5,974 nucleotides of DNA, taken from the NCBI GenBank assembly GCA_955652855.1, contig CATPCN010000475.1, forward strand, positions 1 through 5,974. Direction: 5' to 3'. The notes beneath the pieces are model-generated. The model was given only the letters and a program-made list of their open reading frames with translations, made no database searches and was not told where the DNA came from. Shown piece by piece: positions 1 to 5,974 of this stretch (the stretch's first letter is position 1; the number at the start of each line of letters is the position of its first letter). Source of the DNA: an uncultured Chthoniobacterales bacterium. Its GTDB lineage: Bacteria > Verrucomicrobiota > Verrucomicrobiae > Chthoniobacterales > UBA10450. The position numbers and the translations under genes were made by a program.

Positions 1-1087
1 CGGGAAGATTGACCGTGATTTGGCGATCGAAACGTCCGGGTCGCAGCAACGCCGGATCGAGAACATCGGGTCGATTGGTTGCGGCGATGATGATCACGCC
101 TTCCTGCGTATCGAAACCGTCCATCTCCACAAGCAGCGCATTAAGCGTTTGCTCGCGCTCGTCGTGTCCGCCGCCGACGCCGTGCCCGCGATGACGACCG
201 ACCGCGTCGATTTCGTCGATGAAAATAATGCAAGGCGCGGATTTCTTGCCTTGCTCGAACATGTCGCGCACGCGCGACGCGCCGACGCCGACGAACATTT
301 CGACAAAATCCGAGCCGCTGATCGAGAAGAAAGGAACGTCCGCCTCGCCGGCGATGGCGCGCGCGATCAAGGTTTTGCCGGTGCCGGGCGGACCGACAAG
401 CAGGACGCCTTTTGGAATTCGTCCGCCAAGCTTCTGAAATTTCTTCGGGTCGCGCAAAAACTCGACCAGCTCCTGCACTTCGTCCTTCGCTTCCTCGACA
501 CCGGCGACATCGCGGAAGGTGATTTTGTTTTTGTCGCGCGCGAGCATGCGCGCTTTCGATTTGCCGAAATTAAGCGCGCCTTTGCCGGCCATGCGGATTT
601 GCTGACGGAAAAGCAGATAGAGAATGACGAGAAAGACCGCAATCGGAACAAAACCGATGAGCGTTGACGCCAAAACATTAGACTCGGTGCGAATGGCCGG
701 CTGAATGCCGGCGGTGGCGAGGCGTTCCTGCAGGTTCGTGTTGTAGTTTAAGAAAACCGTCGTGCGAAACGGCACCTGCTGCGCTTGCGCCGGACCGCCG
801 CCTTGTTTAATGTAGTAACCGCGCAGCGTTTGCGTCGGCCGTCCTTCTTCGACGACGAGCTGCACCGGATAATTTTTATCCATCACGATCTGCTTGTTCT
901 CGATCAGTTCGAGAAAGCGATTGTAAGGAACGTCCTCGACGTTCGTGTAACTGCCGCCGCGGAAGAGGACAGCGAGACTGATCAGCGCGAAGGCGATCGC
1001 GATCATGATGACGCCGCGCCAGTTAAAATTGGGTTCGTTTCCGCGGGGTTTGTTTTCCTTTGGAGAGTTGCGATCAGGTTGGGACAT
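1..1087 (-). CDS. ftsH: ATP-dependent zinc metalloprotease FtsH, N-terminal part (cut by left edge)
   Basis: FtsH is a membrane-anchored AAA+ protease that forms hexamers and unfolds and degrades misfolded membrane proteins and selected cytosolic regulators. Reading leftward from the ATG at 1087-1085, 362 residues are visible. They comprise a short polar N-terminus, a first membrane helix at about 26-42, a periplasmic domain at about 43-138, and a second membrane helix at about 140-160. The AAA+ domain has Walker A GPPGTGKT (232-239), the pore-loop segment MFVGVG (264-269), Walker B IIFIDE (287-292), and the second region of homology with ATNRP (336-340) and arginine fingers R349 and R352. 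The HEXXH protease domain should follow beyond the window, so the reading frame is open at the edge rather than broken. The start is supported by the usual FtsH N-terminal layout. The only purine-rich stretch upstream (AAGG, 13 bases away) is a poor ribosome binding site. The gene is divergent from the ABC gene. Family assignment is very secure. Confidence 0.97.
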   Translation of the reverse strand, partial: MSQPDRNSPKENKPRGNEPNFNWRGVIMIAIAFALISLAVLFRGGSYTNVEDVPYNRFLELIENKQIVMDKNYPVQLVVEEGRPTQTLRGYYIKQGGGPAQAQQVPFRTTVFLNYNTNLQERLATAGIQPAIRTESNVLASTLIGFVPIAVFLVILYLLFRQQIRMAGKGALNFGKSKARMLARDKNKITFRDVAGVEEAKDEVQELVEFLRDPKKFQKLGGRIPKGVLLVGPPGTGKTLIARAIAGEADVPFFSISGSDFVEMFVGVGASRVRDMFEQGKKSAPCIIFIDEIDAVGRHRGHGVGGGHDEREQTLNALLVEMDGFDTQEGVIIIAATNRPDVLDPALLRPGRFDRQITVNLP

Positions 1088-1264
1088 AACGAAAGCTGCG
1101 CCTTAAAAGCAGCGCGAAAACGCTAACATGAACGAATTAGCAATGCAAAGAGCAGGAGCCGCGCCCACTTCGTAAGATCGACAATTACAACATCGACATT
1201 CGCGGCAAGGGCATCGCTTTGATTCGGCGCGCCGGCTGCGGTAAGTTTCGGCGCAAACATCGAC
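1088..1264. other. Divergent intergenic spacer between ftsH and the ABC gene
   Basis: This spacer must hold the 5' signals of both divergent genes, but I see no strong sigma-70 promoter on either strand. The best plus-strand candidate is TTGATT (1219-1224), then 17 bases, then TAAGTT (1242-1247). It matches consensus weakly and would give a leader of only about 10 bases. That would agree with the lack of a Shine-Dalgarno sequence before the ATG at 1265. An 11-base direct repeat, AACATCGACAT, occurs at 1189-1199 and 1256-1266, the second copy overlapping the ABC start codon. A short hairpin (GCTGC/GCAGC, around 1095-1115) lies in the presumed ftsH leader. None of these is demonstrably functional. 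Confidence 0.4.
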
Positions 1265-4200
1265 ATGACGGAATTAGTCACAACAGTCGCGGACAAGATC
1301 GACAAGGCGGTGCAAAAAGTTACGCCGTTCGCGTATCGCATGCAGCGAAAAGGACGCCGCTGGATGCGTCGCGCCATGCGCAAGCCGCGCAGCGTTTCGG
1401 AAGGCCCGAATCTTTTGCCGTTGCTCATCCAAGTGCTCGCCAGTTTTTCGAAAGCAGACGGCGTGCTTTTGGAAGAGGAAATCGACTCGAGCCTCGGATT
1501 TCTTCGTTACGATTATCCGGAAGCAGTTTACTCCGAGCTGCGGCAACTTTTTCGCCAGGCGCTTTACGAACAACAGGACCTTTCCGCCATGGCGCAAAAG
1601 CTCTCTGTGCAGTTGAGCACCGAGCGAAAGATCATGCTCGGCGTGCAACTTTACGATTTGATTTCGCAAGCCGGACTGAAACAGGAGCAGGTCGTCGCGT
1701 TTTATTCTTTCATGTCTCAGCTCGGCATGGCCGCGCAGGCGATCGACATCGTGTATCAGCTCAACGCGTCGGAAGAATCCGATCCGTCGATCTATCAACG
1801 GGGCGCTTCACCGCTGGAATCGCTTTCGTTCGGCAACAACGGCACGGCGGATGTGTTGTTGAAAAATCTTGCCGGCAACGATCGGTTGCTCGCCTTTCGC
1901 TATCACGATCTCATTCTGCTGAAAAATTACAGCGCTCAAACCGTCTCTGTGCGGGGCCGGCCGCTGATGCGCGGCGGATTTTGTCGAATTTACACCGGCC
2001 AGCGCATTTTGATCGGCGATCACGTTTTGATCTATCAGGAGCTGGCCGCTTATTTCAACGCGAAGAAAAACGTTTCGCTTCCGCAAATTTTCGTGCGCGT
2101 GAATAAAGATTCGGATGCGGTCGCGCTGGAGCGCTCGCGCACGCGCGAAAGCGCGCTCCAGATTTCGTTCGGCCTCAACGTGCGCGTAAAAGCGTTGCGC
2201 GATGTCGATGCGGTGCTCAACAACGTGAAGTTGAAATCGGGCACGCAAGTGGAAGCGACTTTGGAAGACAAGATCGTCTTTCACAACGACAGCGAGATGG
2301 ATCTTCTCGATCTTCGCCGTCGCGCGCGAGCGATGGGCGGCCGTTTTCAGCTCAAAGCTTCGAAGTCCGAATATCTGGTTTCGAACAATCCCAGCTTGCT
2401 GGAGGAAGACGACATCCTGCTTTCGCCGGGAACCGCGGGCGATGTGCTCCTGAAGATCTTCTGCGATTACGACAAACGCGTCGGCACGCTTGAAGTCATC
2501 GACTCGGATCGCCCGATCATGGTCGGTGATTCACCCGTGCGCACGACTGCGCCACTTGTCGATGGAGACACAATTCGAATCGATACCGGGCAATTTTTGC
2601 GCTGCAATTTTTCCGAACGCATCATCGAGGAAGAGCGCAACATCATTCGCAGCCTCGAAGTCAGCGACGTTAACCATCGCTTCAGCAATGCGGATGTCGC
2701 GCTCGAGGGCATTTCATTCTCTATCACTCGCGGCGAGCTCGTCTGCGTGATGGGCGCGAGCGGCTCCGGCAAAAGCACGCTGCTGCGCGTGCTGGCCGGC
2801 CAACTCCAATCGACGCGCGGCGAAGTTCTTCTCAATGGCCAGTCGCTTTACACGAATCTCGATCAACTAAAACGCTACATCAGTTACATCCCGCAGGAGG
2901 ACGCCTTCGACGAGCATCTCACCATCGCGGAAAATTTGCAGTTCGCGGCCGCGATCCGTTCGCCGCACCTCTCGGGTCGCGATCGCTCCCGCCGGCTTGA
3001 AGGAAAATTGGTTGAACTTGGTCTGAGCGAGCGGCGCGATGCCGTGGTCGGCGCGGCCGTCAAAAAAACGCTCAGCGGCGGCGAACGCAAACGCCTCAAT
3101 ATCGGCCTCGATATGATTGGTTCGGCCGACGTTTACCTTTTCGACGAGCCGACCTCGGGCCTCTCCTCGAAAGATTCTGAGCACGTCATCGAGATCATTC
3201 GCGGCATGGCTCACAACAAGATCATCATGGTGACGATCCACCAGCCGAGCTCGAAACTTTTCCAGATGTTTCACAAGGCGATTCTGCTCGATAAAGGCGG
3301 CCGCCTCGTTTTTTTCGGCACGCCCACCGACATGCTGCGCTATTTCGCGGAAGCGGAACATCAACATCAATTCGGCGCCGATCTCGGTGCGTGTCCTTCC
3401 TGCGGCACGACGCGTCCCGAATTTATTTTCGATGTTTTGGAAACTCCGCTGCGCGATATCAGCGGCGACATCATCTACGAAGAAAATCAGCGCAGCCAAT
3501 TGGTTCCCGCCCGCCGTTATTCGCCCGAATTCTGGCGCGACAAGTACGAAGCGTTTCGTTTGATCCAGGACGTCAAACAGATCTCGTTGCGCAAAGAGCC
3601 GGTCATTCCGTTGCCGCCCGCGCCAGCGCAAAACAGGCGATTCCCGGTTCGCTGGCGCGATGAGTGGACACAGTTGCGCACACTTTTGCGCCGCGCTTTC
3701 ATCAGCAAGCTGCGCAATCGCGCTAACGTCATCATAACGGTCGGCGTCGCGCCGGTCCTGGCGCTGTTGATCGCGACGATCTTGCGTTATTCCGATAGCG
3801 GGAAATACGATTTCGCCTCCGCTTACCACATTCCGACATTTCTTTTTCTAAGCTTGATCGTCGCGATGTTTCTCGGCCTAACGAATAGCGCCGACGATAT
3901 CATTCGCGATCGCGCGGTGTTGCAGCGCGAGCGCAATCTCGATGTTCGGCTGCCGTATTATGTTTTCGCCAAGACGATGTCGCTCGGCGTTTTCGCTTTC
4001 GTGCAATGCGTCCTCTTCGTCTTGATCGGCAATTACATTCTCGAAATTCGCGGAATGTTCTGGGTCGATCTCGGGGTCATCTTTATGACCGCGATGGGCG
4101 GCGTGTCGTTAGGCTTGGCCATCTCGTCGCTCGTGGGCGATCCAAAAACCGCGGCCAACATCGTGCCGCTCGTTCTCATTCCGCAGATCATCATGGGCGG

Positions 4201-4876
4201 CGCGCTCATCAAATATGAAGATATGAATCGCAACCTTGCGCTCGTTTACTCATTCACCCGCTGGTTCTCCGAGCATCCGACGACCGAGCAGGGCAAGAAA
4301 ATGAACAGCAAACTGCAAGTACCGTTCGTCTGCCAATTCATCGCCATGCGCTGGTCGTATGAAGAAATGGTGATCGCGCAGGCCAAGCTCAATCCGTTGA
4401 CGCGCCGGCAGGAACGCGCGCAACGTGAGATCGATCGCATCGTCGCAAAACATCGACAAGACCCCGCCGAAAGTAAGCGGCTCGATGATTTGAAAGAAGC
4501 GCTCGCAGTCCTTTCCGGCCTCGAAGCAAATTCGGCCGCCGAACTCGATCGCTATCTCTCGCAGATCGATCAGGTGCTCGAGGGGCGCCGGCCGTTTGAT
4601 CGCGCACTTTTCCAAGATGCCAACGGCCCCGTCACGGCCGAGCAACTTTATGTGAACCAAAAAGTTTCCGATTTGATTTCAAACGCGGAGATGGAGCAGA
4701 ACGATTATCGGCGTGGCGGGAAACCGAATGTGTTTTTCGGCGCGGAGAAACGTTACTTCGGCGTGAAGGTGGGAGTGTTTTGGTTTAACACCGCGGTGCT
4801 CGTTGGATCGGCATTGGCTTTGCTCGGCTTGCTGCACTGGATCCTGCGGCGACAACTAGAAGTGCGAAGAAACTAG
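1265..4876 (+). CDS. Multidomain ABCG/ABC-2 type transporter with N-terminal TerB-like and FHA-like regions
   Basis: This 1203-residue protein joins ATPase and membrane domain in one chain, in the ABCG (half-transporter) order, so it probably works as a dimer in the inner membrane. Substrate is unknown; export of a lipid or other hydrophobic compound would be typical of the family. Residues 1-45 are basic. Residues 50-167 look like a TerB-type helical domain (SKADGVLLEEE at 62-72, with a second weaker half near 133-155). Residues 180-460 are beta-rich with degenerate FHA-like segments (about 205-260 and 395-450). The ATPase has Walker A GASGSGKST (497-505), Q-loop Q544, signature LSGGE (603-607), Walker B VYLFDE (623-628) and switch H659. 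The D-loop reads SGLS rather than SGLD. H699, H701, C710 and C713 form a possible metal knuckle. Membrane helices are near 822-840, 857-875, 905-926, 934-956, 962-982 and 1171-1193, with a hydrophilic, partly coiled-coil loop between the last two. An in-frame TGA at 1220-1222, with no start codon between it and 1265, fixes this ATG as the first possible start. No Shine-Dalgarno sequence is visible. Confidence 0.92.
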   Translation: MTELVTTVADKIDKAVQKVTPFAYRMQRKGRRWMRRAMRKPRSVSEGPNLLPLLIQVLASFSKADGVLLEEEIDSSLGFLRYDYPEAVYSELRQLFRQALYEQQDLSAMAQKLSVQLSTERKIMLGVQLYDLISQAGLKQEQVVAFYSFMSQLGMAAQAIDIVYQLNASEESDPSIYQRGASPLESLSFGNNGTADVLLKNLAGNDRLLAFRYHDLILLKNYSAQTVSVRGRPLMRGGFCRIYTGQRILIGDHVLIYQELAAYFNAKKNVSLPQIFVRVNKDSDAVALERSRTRESALQISFGLNVRVKALRDVDAVLNNVKLKSGTQVEATLEDKIVFHNDSEMDLLDLRRRARAMGGRFQLKASKSEYLVSNNPSLLEEDDILLSPGTAGDVLLKIFCDYDKRVGTLEVIDSDRPIMVGDSPVRTTAPLVDGDTIRIDTGQFLRCNFSERIIEEERNIIRSLEVSDVNHRFSNADVALEGISFSITRGELVCVMGASGSGKSTLLRVLAGQLQSTRGEVLLNGQSLYTNLDQLKRYISYIPQEDAFDEHLTIAENLQFAAAIRSPHLSGRDRSRRLEGKLVELGLSERRDAVVGAAVKKTLSGGERKRLNIGLDMIGSADVYLFDEPTSGLSSKDSEHVIEIIRGMAHNKIIMVTIHQPSSKLFQMFHKAILLDKGGRLVFFGTPTDMLRYFAEAEHQHQFGADLGACPSCGTTRPEFIFDVLETPLRDISGDIIYEENQRSQLVPARRYSPEFWRDKYEAFRLIQDVKQISLRKEPVIPLPPAPAQNRRFPVRWRDEWTQLRTLLRRAFISKLRNRANVIITVGVAPVLALLIATILRYSDSGKYDFASAYHIPTFLFLSLIVAMFLGLTNSADDIIRDRAVLQRERNLDVRLPYYVFAKTMSLGVFAFVQCVLFVLIGNYILEIRGMFWVDLGVIFMTAMGGVSLGLAISSLVGDPKTAANIVPLVLIPQIIMGGALIKYEDMNRNLALVYSFTRWFSEHPTTEQGKKMNSKLQVPFVCQFIAMRWSYEEMVIAQAKLNPLTRRQERAQREIDRIVAKHRQDPAESKRLDDLKEALAVLSGLEANSAAELDRYLSQIDQVLEGRRPFDRALFQDANGPVTAEQLYVNQKVSDLISNAEMEQNDYRRGGKPNVFFGAEKRYFGVKVGVFWFNTAVLVGSALALLGLLHWILRRQLEVRRN
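2126..2161. repeat. Strong inverted repeat inside the ABC gene
   Basis: The arms CTGGAGCGC (2126-2134) and GCGCTCCAG (2153-2161) are perfectly complementary. Inside them TCGCG (2135-2139) pairs with CGCGA (2144-2148) around a four-base loop, leaving a four-base bulge (2149-2152). The transcript could form a 14-pair GC-rich hairpin. It encodes residues 288-299 (LERSRTRESALQ), between the FHA-like segments. It may be a chance product of GC-rich Arg/Ser/Ala codons; no function is implied. Confidence 0.5.
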
Positions 4877-4897
4877 GCATCGACGCGGATGCGCTTT
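4877..4897 (+). terminator. Weak hairpin directly after the ABC stop codon
   Basis: GCATC (4877-4881) and GATGC (4888-4892) can pair around a six-base loop immediately after the TAG stop, followed by only a short T run (4895-4897). The stem has five pairs and there is no proper U-tract, so it is a poor intrinsic terminator. The larger palindrome just downstream is a better candidate for ending or stabilising the transcript. Confidence 0.18.
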
Positions 4898-4903
4898 CGC
4901 AAC

Positions 4904-5027
4904 TGTCATTCCGAGCGAAGTCGAGGAATATCCCAGTAGGTCAGACGCCACACTTCGAATCCCGCGCGTGTAATCGAAAGTAAGCGCATGACCTGTTGCG
5001 AGGTCCCTCACTCCGTTCGGGATGACA
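4904..5027. repeat. 124-base imperfect palindromic intergenic element (REP/MITE-like)
   Basis: The left end begins TGTCATTCCGAGCGAAGT (from 4904). The right end, read on the minus strand from 5027, begins TGTCATCCCGAACGGAGT. The terminal 26 bases of each arm agree at most positions. Complementarity continues inward: AGGTCA (4938-4943) pairs with TGACCT (4989-4994), and ACTTCGA (about 4952-4958) faces TCGAAAGT (about 4974-4981). The whole element could therefore fold into one long bulged hairpin with an apical loop near 4960-4973. I recognise the end sequences as the type dispersed in many environmental bacterial genomes, often mis-translated as short proteins containing HPERSEG. The right arm here indeed reads CHPERSEGPRNRS on the minus strand. 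No transposase gene and no clear target-site duplication are visible. It could act as a transcript end or mRNA stabiliser between the ABC and M24 genes. Confidence 0.8.
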
Positions 5028-5050
5028 AGCATGAAAACCACGCGTAAATG

Positions 5051-5055
5051 AGGGG
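5051..5055 (+). promoter_or_regulatory. Ribosome binding site of the M24 peptidase gene
   Basis: AGGGG lies nine bases before the ATG at 5065-5067. This is good Shine-Dalgarno spacing and favours 5065 over the in-frame ATG at 5074. It is the clearest ribosome binding site in the window. Confidence 0.6.
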
Positions 5056-5064
5056 TCACGCTTA

Positions 5065-5974
5065 ATGTCGAACATGAAAAAAGACAAAACCACACGCCTC
5101 ACCGTCGCTGCGAGTGAGAACGATGCGGACATGTTTTACGCGACAAAATTCTTCGCGCCAGATCCGTTTATTTTTCTCGAGAAAAACGGGAAGCGCACGC
5201 TGGTCCTGAGTGATTTGGAAATCGATCGCGGGCGCAGACAGGCGAAAGCGGACGAATTTGTGGCGTTCAGCAAACTGGAGCGTGAGGTGCAGGGAAAAGC
5301 GAAAAAAGCGCCGCCTTATGAGAAGGTTCTCGCCCATTTTCTGCGCAAGCGCGGCGTAAGATCGACAATCGTCCCGGCAAGTTTTCCGCTTGGCTACGCG
5401 CAGGAATTAGATCGACATAAAATTCGGCTGCGCGCGACCAACGGACTTTTCTGGCCGAAACGCGATGCGAAATCCGACGAAGAAATTCAAATGATCGGTC
5501 GCGCCTTGCGAATTACCGAGGCGGGCCTGGCGCGTGGCATCGAAGTTTTGAAAGCGTCGAAAGTGGGCGCCGGAAAGAGGTTGAATTGGTCGGGCAAACC
5601 GCTGACCTCGGAAATCTTGCGCGCGGAAATTGATTCGGCGGTTTTGCGCGCCGGCGGAACTCCCGGCGGTACGATCGTCGCCGGCGGCGATCAGGCTTGC
5701 GATCCGCATGAACGCGGATTTGGTCCGCTCTTCGCGAACTCGTTAATTATTCTCGATGTTTTCCCGCGCGATGCGAAGACCGGATATTTCGGCGACCTGA
5801 CGCGAACGGTCGTGCGCGGGCGCGCGAGCGATGCGCAGTGGAAACTTTGGGAGACGGTGAAAGCGGGACAGGAGATCGCCTTAAAAAGAATCAAAGCAGG
5901 CGTGGATGGATCGACAATTCACAAGGCGATCCAGGACTTCTTTGCCGAGCGTGGTTTTGCGACCGGGGTGCGCC
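5065..5974 (+). CDS. M24-family metallopeptidase (Xaa-Pro aminopeptidase/prolidase-like), N-terminal part (cut by right edge)
   Basis: M24 enzymes with this layout use two metal ions to remove an N-terminal residue before proline or to split X-Pro dipeptides, usually in the cytoplasm. The frame stays open from the ATG at 5065 to the right edge, giving 303 residues. Residues about 15-130 form the creatinase-like N-terminal domain. The catalytic domain starts near the typical KSDEEI motif (136-141). The likely substrate-binding histidine is H215 (DPHERG). The first two metal ligands are D231 (ILDVFPRD) and D244 (GDLTRTVVRG). The remaining His and Glu ligands should lie beyond the window. D231 and D244 are 13 residues apart, against 11 in classical members such as E. 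coli PepP, so this is a subfamily with a two-residue insertion. There is no signal peptide. Exact substrate (aminopeptidase P versus prolidase) cannot be decided. The ABC gene lies upstream on the same strand, across the palindrome. Confidence 0.9.
   Translation, partial: MSNMKKDKTTRLTVAASENDADMFYATKFFAPDPFIFLEKNGKRTLVLSDLEIDRGRRQAKADEFVAFSKLEREVQGKAKKAPPYEKVLAHFLRKRGVRSTIVPASFPLGYAQELDRHKIRLRATNGLFWPKRDAKSDEEIQMIGRALRITEAGLARGIEVLKASKVGAGKRLNWSGKPLTSEILRAEIDSAVLRAGGTPGGTIVAGGDQACDPHERGFGPLFANSLIILDVFPRDAKTGYFGDLTRTVVRGRASDAQWKLWETVKAGQEIALKRIKAGVDGSTIHKAIQDFFAERGFATGVR

Noticed and set aside
20..667. 215-codon plus-strand open frame at the left edge
   Set aside because: It lies antisense to ftsH, whose minus-strand translation shows every FtsH motif in order. 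The plus-strand product has no recognisable domain and reflects GC-rich codon use.
1128..1175. 15-codon frame starting MNELAMQ, resembling the MTEL start of the ABC protein
   Set aside because: Too short, no ribosome binding site, and the similarity covers only four residues.
1219..1247. Possible promoter TTGATT-17-TAAGTT before the ABC gene
   Set aside because: Only 4/6 and 3/6 matches to sigma-70 consensus; not strong enough to list as its own feature, so it is mentioned only within the spacer entry.
1219..2106. 295-codon plus-strand frame overlapping the start of the ABC gene
   Set aside because: Its Arg/Ser/Ala-rich product has no domain, while the overlapping ABC frame gives well-ordered helical and beta segments that continue into the ATPase.
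2867..3829. 320-codon minus-strand open frame
   Set aside because: It is the complement of the ABC ATPase and linker region, which carry intact Walker and signature motifs on the plus strand. The product is low-complexity Arg/Ala-rich with no family features.
4856..5132. Minus-strand frames reading through the intergenic palindrome (HPERSEG-type peptides)
   Set aside because: These are translations of the palindromic repeat and of the antisense of flanking genes; such peptides are a common annotation artefact of this repeat type.

Overview
The window fits a Gram-negative-type bacterium with moderately high GC. The FtsH and peptidase sequences, and the style of the intergenic palindrome, suggest the Verrucomicrobiota, perhaps a soil Chthoniobacterales lineage. 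That placement is an inference from recognition; there is no rRNA or other marker to confirm it.

Layout. The minus strand from the left edge to 1087 encodes the N-terminal 362 residues of the membrane AAA+ protease FtsH: two membrane segments, the periplasmic domain and most of the ATPase domain. The zinc-protease half lies beyond the left edge. A 177-base divergent spacer (1088-1264) separates it from a plus-strand gene, 1265-4876, that encodes a 1203-residue single-chain ABC protein. Its order is a TerB-like helical domain, a beta-rich region with degenerate FHA-like segments, an ABCG-type ATPase, a small HxH/CxxC insert, and an ABC-2 type membrane domain with a large loop before the last helix. 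A 188-base spacer follows. Most of it is a 124-base imperfect palindrome (4904-5027) whose ends resemble intergenic repeats dispersed in many environmental bacterial genomes. From 5065 to the right edge runs the N-terminal part of an M24-family (Xaa-Pro aminopeptidase/prolidase-like) metallopeptidase, preceded by a good ribosome binding site. The two edge genes, FtsH and the M24 peptidase, are both incomplete here.

How the genes work together. FtsH degrades membrane and cytosolic proteins, the ABC protein is probably an exporter or a regulated membrane ATPase, and the M24 enzyme trims peptides. Nothing in the sequence shows that they act in one pathway. FtsH and the ABC gene are divergent. 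The ABC and M24 genes are co-oriented, but the palindrome between them makes simple co-transcription uncertain. There are no tRNA or rRNA genes, CRISPR arrays, transposase genes or phage genes. The most unusual items are the architecture of the ABC protein with its altered D-loop and possible metal knuckle, and the long palindrome. I do not see a clearly new multi-gene system.
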